Assembly: GCF_030272615.1 (NCBI RefSeq)
Contig: NW_026729341.1
Span: forward strand, 30,001 to 94,000
Direction of reading: 5' to 3'
Source: Cryptomeria japonica
Lineage: Eukaryota > Streptophyta > Pinopsida > Cupressales > Cupressaceae
Length of the DNA stretch: 64,000 nt
Positions 59,574-64,000 of the stretch are shown here, piece by piece. Under the pieces are notes generated by a model. The model ran no database searches. It was given only the letters and a program-made list of their open reading frames with translations, and was not told the DNA's origin. The translations under genes were made by a program, and so were the position numbers. Positions within the stretch are counted from its first letter, which is position 1, and the number at the start of each line of letters is the position of its first letter.

Positions 59574-62510
59574 CAAAGATTGTGCCTCAAAACCCCCGGT
59601 TTTGGAGCATCAAAATCAGTGTTTTGCAGCACAACAAGGTTTAGAACCTTCTTTTGGAGCTTGAGCCTTAAAATCTTTGGTTTCGAAGCATCAAAATTGG
59701 TGTTTTAAGGCAAAACAAGCTTTCAAGATGCAAGTCCCTATTCTAGAGCCTATAGTGTCAATACGTGATTTTGATGCACATCGTGCTCTTAGAACCTCAT
59801 TTCAGAGTGTGTAGCTCGAAAGCTCCAATTTCAAAACATCAAAATCAATGTTTAAAGGCACAATAAGGTTAAGAGACAAAAGTCCAGATTCTCAAGTTGA
59901 TTGTGTCAAAATGAGATTTTGACAAACATGGTGTTCTTAGAACCTCATTTTGGAGGTTATGCCCCAAAAGCCTCATTTTTGGAGCATAAAAATTTGTGTT
60001 TGGAGGCACAACAAGGTTTCAAGACACAAGTCCCAATTCCAGTATCGGTGGCATCAAAATGCAATTTTGATGTACATCGTGCTCTTAGAACCTCGTTTCG
60101 GAGCCTGTGCCTAGAAAGCCCTGATTTTGGAACATCAAAATCAATGTTTTGAGGCAGAACAAGGTTTCAAGAAGCAAGTCCCTATTCCGGAGCCTGTAGC
60201 TTCGAAATTCCATTTTGACGCACATTATTCTCTTAGAAGCTTATTTCGGAGCTTGCACCATGAAAGACCCAGTTTTGGAGCATCAAAATCAAAGTCTGGA
60301 GGCACAACAAGGTTTCAAGATGCAAGTCAATTGCGTCAAAATCAGATTTTGATGCACATAGTGCTCTTAGAACCTCATTTCGAAGCTTGTGCCTCGAAAT
60401 CCCCGTTTTTGGAGAATCAAAATTAGTGTTTTGAGGCACAACAAGGTTTCAAGATGCAAGCCTTGATTCTAGAGCTAGTAGCATCAAAATTCATTTTTGA
60501 TGCACATTGTGCTCTTAGAACCCTGTTTTAGAAATTGTGCCTCAAAAGCCCCAGTTTCAAGATGCAAGTCCTAATTCTTGAGCCGTTAGAGTTAAAATTT
60601 GATTTTGATGCACATCGTACTCTTAGAACCTTGTTTATGACTTCATGCCTCAAAATCTTCGGTTTCAAAGCATCGAAATTCGTGTTTGGAGGCACAACAA
60701 GCTTTCAAAATGCAAGTCCCCATTTTGGAGCCTGTAGTGTGAAAACATGATTTTGATACACATCATGCTCTTAGAACCTAGTTTCAGAGCATGTGGCTCA
60801 AAAGCTCCAGTTTCAAAACATCAAAATAAATATTGGTCTTCTTACAACCTCATTTCGGAGGTTGTGCCTCAAAAGCCTCATTTTTGGAGCATAAAAATTA
60901 ATGTCTGGAGAAACAACAAGGTTTCAAGACACAAGTCCCAATTCTAGAGTCGGTAGCATCAAAATGCAATTTTAATATACATCATGCTCTTAGAACCTCT
61001 TTTCGGAGCTTGTGCCTTGAAAGGCTTGATTTTGGAATATCAAAATAAGTGTTTTGAGGCACAAGAAGGTTTCAAGAAGCAAGTCCTATTCGAGAGCCTG
61101 TAGCGTCAAAAGTCCATTTTGACGCACATCATTCTCTTAGAAGCTCATTTCAGAGCTTGTGCCTCGAAAGACCCATTTTTGAAGCATCAAAATTGATGTT
61201 TGGAGGCACAACAAGGTTTCAAGATGCAAGTCCTAATTCTGAAGTTGGTAGCATCAAAAATTGATTTTCACGCACATCATGCTCGTAGAACCTTGTTTTG
61301 GAGCTTATGCCTCAAAATATTCGGTTTCGAAGCATCAAAATTTGTGTTTGGAGGCACAACAAGCTTTCAAGACGCAAGTCCCTATTCCGGAGACTGTAGT
61401 GTCAAAACGTGATTTTGATGCAAATCGTTCTCTTAGAACCTCGTTTCGGAGTATGTGGCTCGAAAGGTTCAGTTTCAAAACATCAAAATCAATGTTTAAA
61501 GACACAACAAGGTTTCAAGACACAAGTCCCGATTCTCTAGTTGATAGCGTTAAAACACAATTTTGACAAACATGGTGTTCTTAGAACAACATTTCGGAGG
61601 TTATGCCTCAAACGCCTCATTTTTTGACCATAAAAATTAGTGTTTGGAGGCACAACAAGGTTTCAAGACACAAGTCCCAATTCCAGAGTTGGTAGCGTCA
61701 AAACACAATTTTGATATATATCGTGCTCTTAGAACCTCATTTCGGAGCTTGTGCCTTGAAAGCCCTGATTTTCGAACATCAAAAGCAATGTTTTGAGGCA
61801 CAACAAGGTTTCAGGAAGCAAGTCCCTATTCCAGAGCCTGTAGCGTCAAAATTCCATTTTCACACACATCATTCTCTTAGAAACTCATTTCGGAGCTTGT
61901 AACTCAAAAGACCCTATTCTAGAGTAACTCATTTCTCTTAGAAAATCAGTATTTTGAGGCACAACAAGGTTTCAAGATGCAAGACCCTATTCTAGAGCCA
62001 GTAGTATGAAAATTCAAGTTTGATGGACATTGTGCCCTTAGAACCCTGTTTTAGAAATTGTGCCTCAAAAGCCCCAATTTTGGAGCATCAAAATTGATTT
62101 TTGGAGTCACAACAAAGTTTCAACATGCAAGTGTCGATTATAGAGTTAATAGCGTCAAAATCTGATTTTGGCGCACATAGTGCTCTTCAAACCTCATTCG
62201 AAGGTTTTGCCTCAAAAGCCCCATTTTCAGAGCATCAAAACCAATGTTTTGAGGCACAACAAGGTTTCAAGATGCAAGCCCCGATTCTAGAACCTTGTTT
62301 GGAGGCACAACAGGCCTTCTCAAGCTAATAGCTTTAAAACACGATTTTGACAAACATGGTGTTCTTAGAACCTCATTTCAGAGGTTATGCCTCAAAAGCC
62401 TCATTTTTGGAACATAAAAATTAGTGTTTGGAGGCACAACAAGGTTTCAAGATAAAAGTCCCAATTCCAGAGTTAGTAGCGTTAGAATACAATTTTGATG
62501 TACATCATGC
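59574..62510 (+). repeat. Copy B tail, about 20 monomers not collinear with copy A
   Basis: Homology to copy A ends inside ctcttagaacctcatttc at 59556-59573. From there satellite monomers continue in mostly 7-mer order with truncations. There is a scrambled monomer at about 61902-61960 (gtaactcaaaagacc, then cattctagag- and ctcttag-like pieces out of order). An e-d' pair of 9-mer type lies at about 62020-62290, and short junk at 62290-62316 precedes a 215-bp block copied from elsewhere. The nearest relatives by eye are 15.5-16.1 kb (for 61.3-61.9 kb), but they are clearly diverged. Confidence 0.75.
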
Positions 62511-62531
62511 TCTTAGAACCTCATTTCGGAG
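62317..62531 (+). repeat. 215-bp block identical to 14649-14863 and 18530-18744
   Basis: From ttctcaagctaatagc through tcatttcggag the sequence matches 3,881-bp units 1 and 2 of copy A, including the unusual gcgttagaatac, which copy B has as gcgtcagaatac at 44408. It is fused on the left to an interrupted monomer (caggcc at 62311) and runs on the right into the start of copy C. Super-repeat C is therefore attached to a piece of A-type sequence. Confidence 0.85.
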
Positions 62532-64000
62532 ATTGTGCCTTGAAAGCCCTAATTTTGGCATATCAAAATCAATGTTTAGAGGCACAACAAGGTTTCAAGA
62601 AACAAGTCCCTATTCCGGAGCCAGTAGCATCAAAATTCCATTTTGACGCACATCATTCTTTGAGAAGCTCATTTCAGAGCTTGTGCCTCGAAAGACTCAG
62701 TTTTGGAGCATCAAAATCAATGTTTGGAGGCACAACAAGGTTTCAAGATGCAAGTCCTGATTCTAGAGTCAATAGCATCAAAATCTTATTTTGGTGCACA
62801 TCGTGCTCTTAGAACCTCAAAAGCCCTGGTTTCGGATCATCAAAATCATTGTCTTGAGGCACAACAAGGTTTCAAGATGCAAGCCCCTATTCAAGAGCCA
62901 GTAGCATCAAAATTCAACTTTGATGCACATTGTACCCTTAAAACCCTGTTTTAGAACCTTGTTTTGGAGTTTATGCCTCAAAATCATTGGTTTCGAAGCA
63001 TCAAAATAGGTGTTTGGAGGCACAACAAGCTTTCGAGACGCAAGTCCCTATTTCGGAGCCTGTCATGTCAAAATGTGATTTTGATGCACATCGTGCTCTT
63101 AGAAACTCATTTCGGAGCATGTGGCTCGAAAGCACCAGTTTCTAAACACCCAAATCAATGCTTAAAGGCACAACAAGGTTTCAAGACACAAGTCCCAAAT
63201 CTCAAGGTGATAGCATCAAAACACGACTTTGACAAACATGGTGTTCTCATAACCTCATTTCGGAGGTCGTGGCTCAAAGAGCCTCATTTTTGGAACATAA
63301 AAACTAGAATTTGGAGTCAGAACAAGGTTTCAAGACACAAGTCCCAATTCCAGAGTGGGTAGAGTCAAAATGCAGTTTTGATGTACATCATGCTCTTAGA
63401 ACCTAATTTCGAAGATTGTGTCTTGAAAGCCCTGATTTTGGGACATCAAAATCAATGTTTTGAGGCACAACAAGGTTTCAAGAAACAAGTCCCTACTCCA
63501 GAGCCAGTAGAGTCAAAATTCCATCATTTTTTGAGAAGCTCATTTCAAAGCTTGTACCTCGAAAGACTCAGTTTTGGAGCATCAAAATCAATGTTTGGAG
63601 GCACAACAAGATTTCAAGATGCAAGTCCTGATTCTAGAGTCAATAGCATCAAAATCTGATTTTGGTGCACATCGTGCTCTTAAAACCTCATTTCAAAGCT
63701 TGTGCCTCAAAAGCCCTGGCTTCGGATCATCAAATTTAGTGTTTTGAGGCACAACAAGGTTTCAGTAGCATCAAAATTCAAGTTTGATGCACATTGTGCC
63801 GTTAGAACCCTGTTTTAGAAATGGTGCCTCCAAAGCCCTAGTTTTGGAGCATGAAAATCGATTTTTGGAGTCACAAACAAAGTTTCAAGATGCAAGTCCT
63901 GATTATAGAGTTAATAGCGTCAAAATCTGATTTTGGCGCACATCGTGCTCTTAAAACCTCATTCAAAGCTTGTGCCTCAAAAGACCCAGATTCAGAGCAT
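62511..64000 (+). repeat. Super-repeat copy C (start only)
   Basis: From tcttagaacctcatttcgga at 62511 the sequence repeats copy B at an offset of 29516 (62964 matches 33448, and 227 in copy A). I noticed only a few private differences, such as cctactcc at 63492 against cctattcc in A and B, and one extra a in the tcacaaacaaag tract near 63875. The window ends inside a d'-type monomer. Confidence 0.9.

Larger units (their letters stand above)
32995..62510 (+). repeat. Super-repeat copy B (complete, about 29.5 kb)
   Basis: B aligns to A in collinear blocks. The offset is 33221 from the start, 33225 after a 4-bp insertion near 41127, 29216 after a 4,009-bp deletion, 29596 after the plastid insertion, 25715 after loss of one 3,881-bp unit, 25380 after the 393-bp deletion with filler, and 26563 after an extra 1,183 bp. 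Homology to A ends near 59573. The remaining 2.9 kb to 62510 are satellite not collinear with A. Copy C starts at 62511 with the same sequence that starts B, so the period here is 29,516 bp. Confidence 0.9.
1..64000 (+). repeat. 148-bp satellite array (whole window except 43231-43605)
   Basis: A monomer of about 148 bp recurs head to tail across the window. Measured between ggcacaaca motifs, successive monomers at 21608, 21756, 21904 and 22052 are each 148 bp long, and later ones are 148-150 bp. Landmarks in each monomer are ggcacaacaaggtttcaag, then a gcatcaaaatt/aattttga dyad, then tcttagaacctcatttcgga, then a gcctcaaaagccc-like segment, then gagcatcaaaatcaatgttt. The first 60 bases hold 22 G or C. 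Nothing in the array looks like a gene: open frames are short, occur in all frames and restart with the repeat period. I recognise no named satellite family. A plant nuclear origin is inferred from the plastid insertion. The array probably continues on both sides, because both window edges lie inside monomers. Confidence 0.97.

Noticed and set aside
32995-62510. Copy B as a pure assembly artefact of copy A
   Set aside because: Each copy has private, sequence-resolved changes (insertion, filler, 1,183-bp and 4,009-bp differences, scattered substitutions). A simple assembler duplication would not create these. Joining of two haplotypes cannot be excluded.
1-64000. A large family of small proteins on both strands (60-150 residues)
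   Set aside because: The frames follow the satellite period, occur in all three phases with overlapping translations, have no conserved start or end and no consistent upstream signal. They are a by-product of a stop-poor 148-bp repeat.
1-64000. CRISPR-like array of regular repeats
   Set aside because: There are no unique spacers. The whole 148-bp unit is repeated and varies gradually, and no cas gene is present.
1-64000. The 30-kb copies as long terminal repeats of a giant element
   Set aside because: They contain only satellite monomers, occur three times in tandem with no internal domain, and lack primer-binding or polypurine signals.
1-64000. Telomere repeats, tRNA, 5S or 45S rRNA genes
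   Set aside because: No TTTAGGG runs, tRNA box pairs or recognisable rRNA sequence were seen, and the monomer does not resemble 5S rDNA.

Overview
This window is satellite DNA from the nucleus of a plant. Apart from one 375-bp insertion, all 64 kb are head-to-tail copies of one AT-rich monomer of about 148 bp, roughly 430 copies. I find no functional protein-coding gene, no tRNA or rRNA gene, no CRISPR array and no intact transposon. The many small open frames come from the repeat itself. The monomer has few stops and 148 is not a multiple of 3, so each frame runs through about two monomers and then closes. Plant origin rests on the insertion at 43231-43605, which carries most of a plastid ribosomal protein S18 gene (rps18) and is best read as plastid DNA moved into the nucleus. 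The species cannot be named from this sequence.

The array is ordered at four levels. (1) The monomer is 148 bp. (2) Diverged monomer types, called a to g here, follow a fixed order. A 7-monomer unit a-b-c-d-e-f-g (1,039 bp in the clearest example, 21608-22646) fills most of 12.4-33 kb and 43.2-59.6 kb. A related 9-monomer unit with an extra d'-e' pair dominates 1-11 kb and 33.2-43.2 kb. (3) There are local segmental duplications: 148 bp at 7965-8260, 545 bp at 6394-7208, and 3,881 bp at 13643-21404. (4) There is a super-repeat of about 30 kb. Copy A runs from the window start (it begins about 226 bp before the window) to about 32994, copy B from about 32995 to 62510, and copy C from 62511 to the end. 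The copies differ by scattered single bases and by a few large indels that can be mapped to the base.

Against copy A, copy B lacks a 4,009-bp block (A 9977-13985), carries the plastid insertion 30-61 bp from that deletion junction, has only one 3,881-bp unit, and has a 393-bp deletion filled by 32 bp of locally templated DNA (47488-47519). It also keeps 1,183 bp (8 monomers) that A has lost, and ends in a different 2.9-kb tail. Two blocks are inverted against the array: 3335-4866 (repeated at 36556-38087) and about 12138-12412. Most junctions fall inside short cores shared by all monomers, as expected from unequal exchange or annealing in register, with occasional end joining.

A satellite with a nucleosome-sized monomer, higher-order repeats, a dyad element in most monomers and CpG decay fits a centromeric or pericentromeric array. 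Location and function are inferred, not shown by the sequence.
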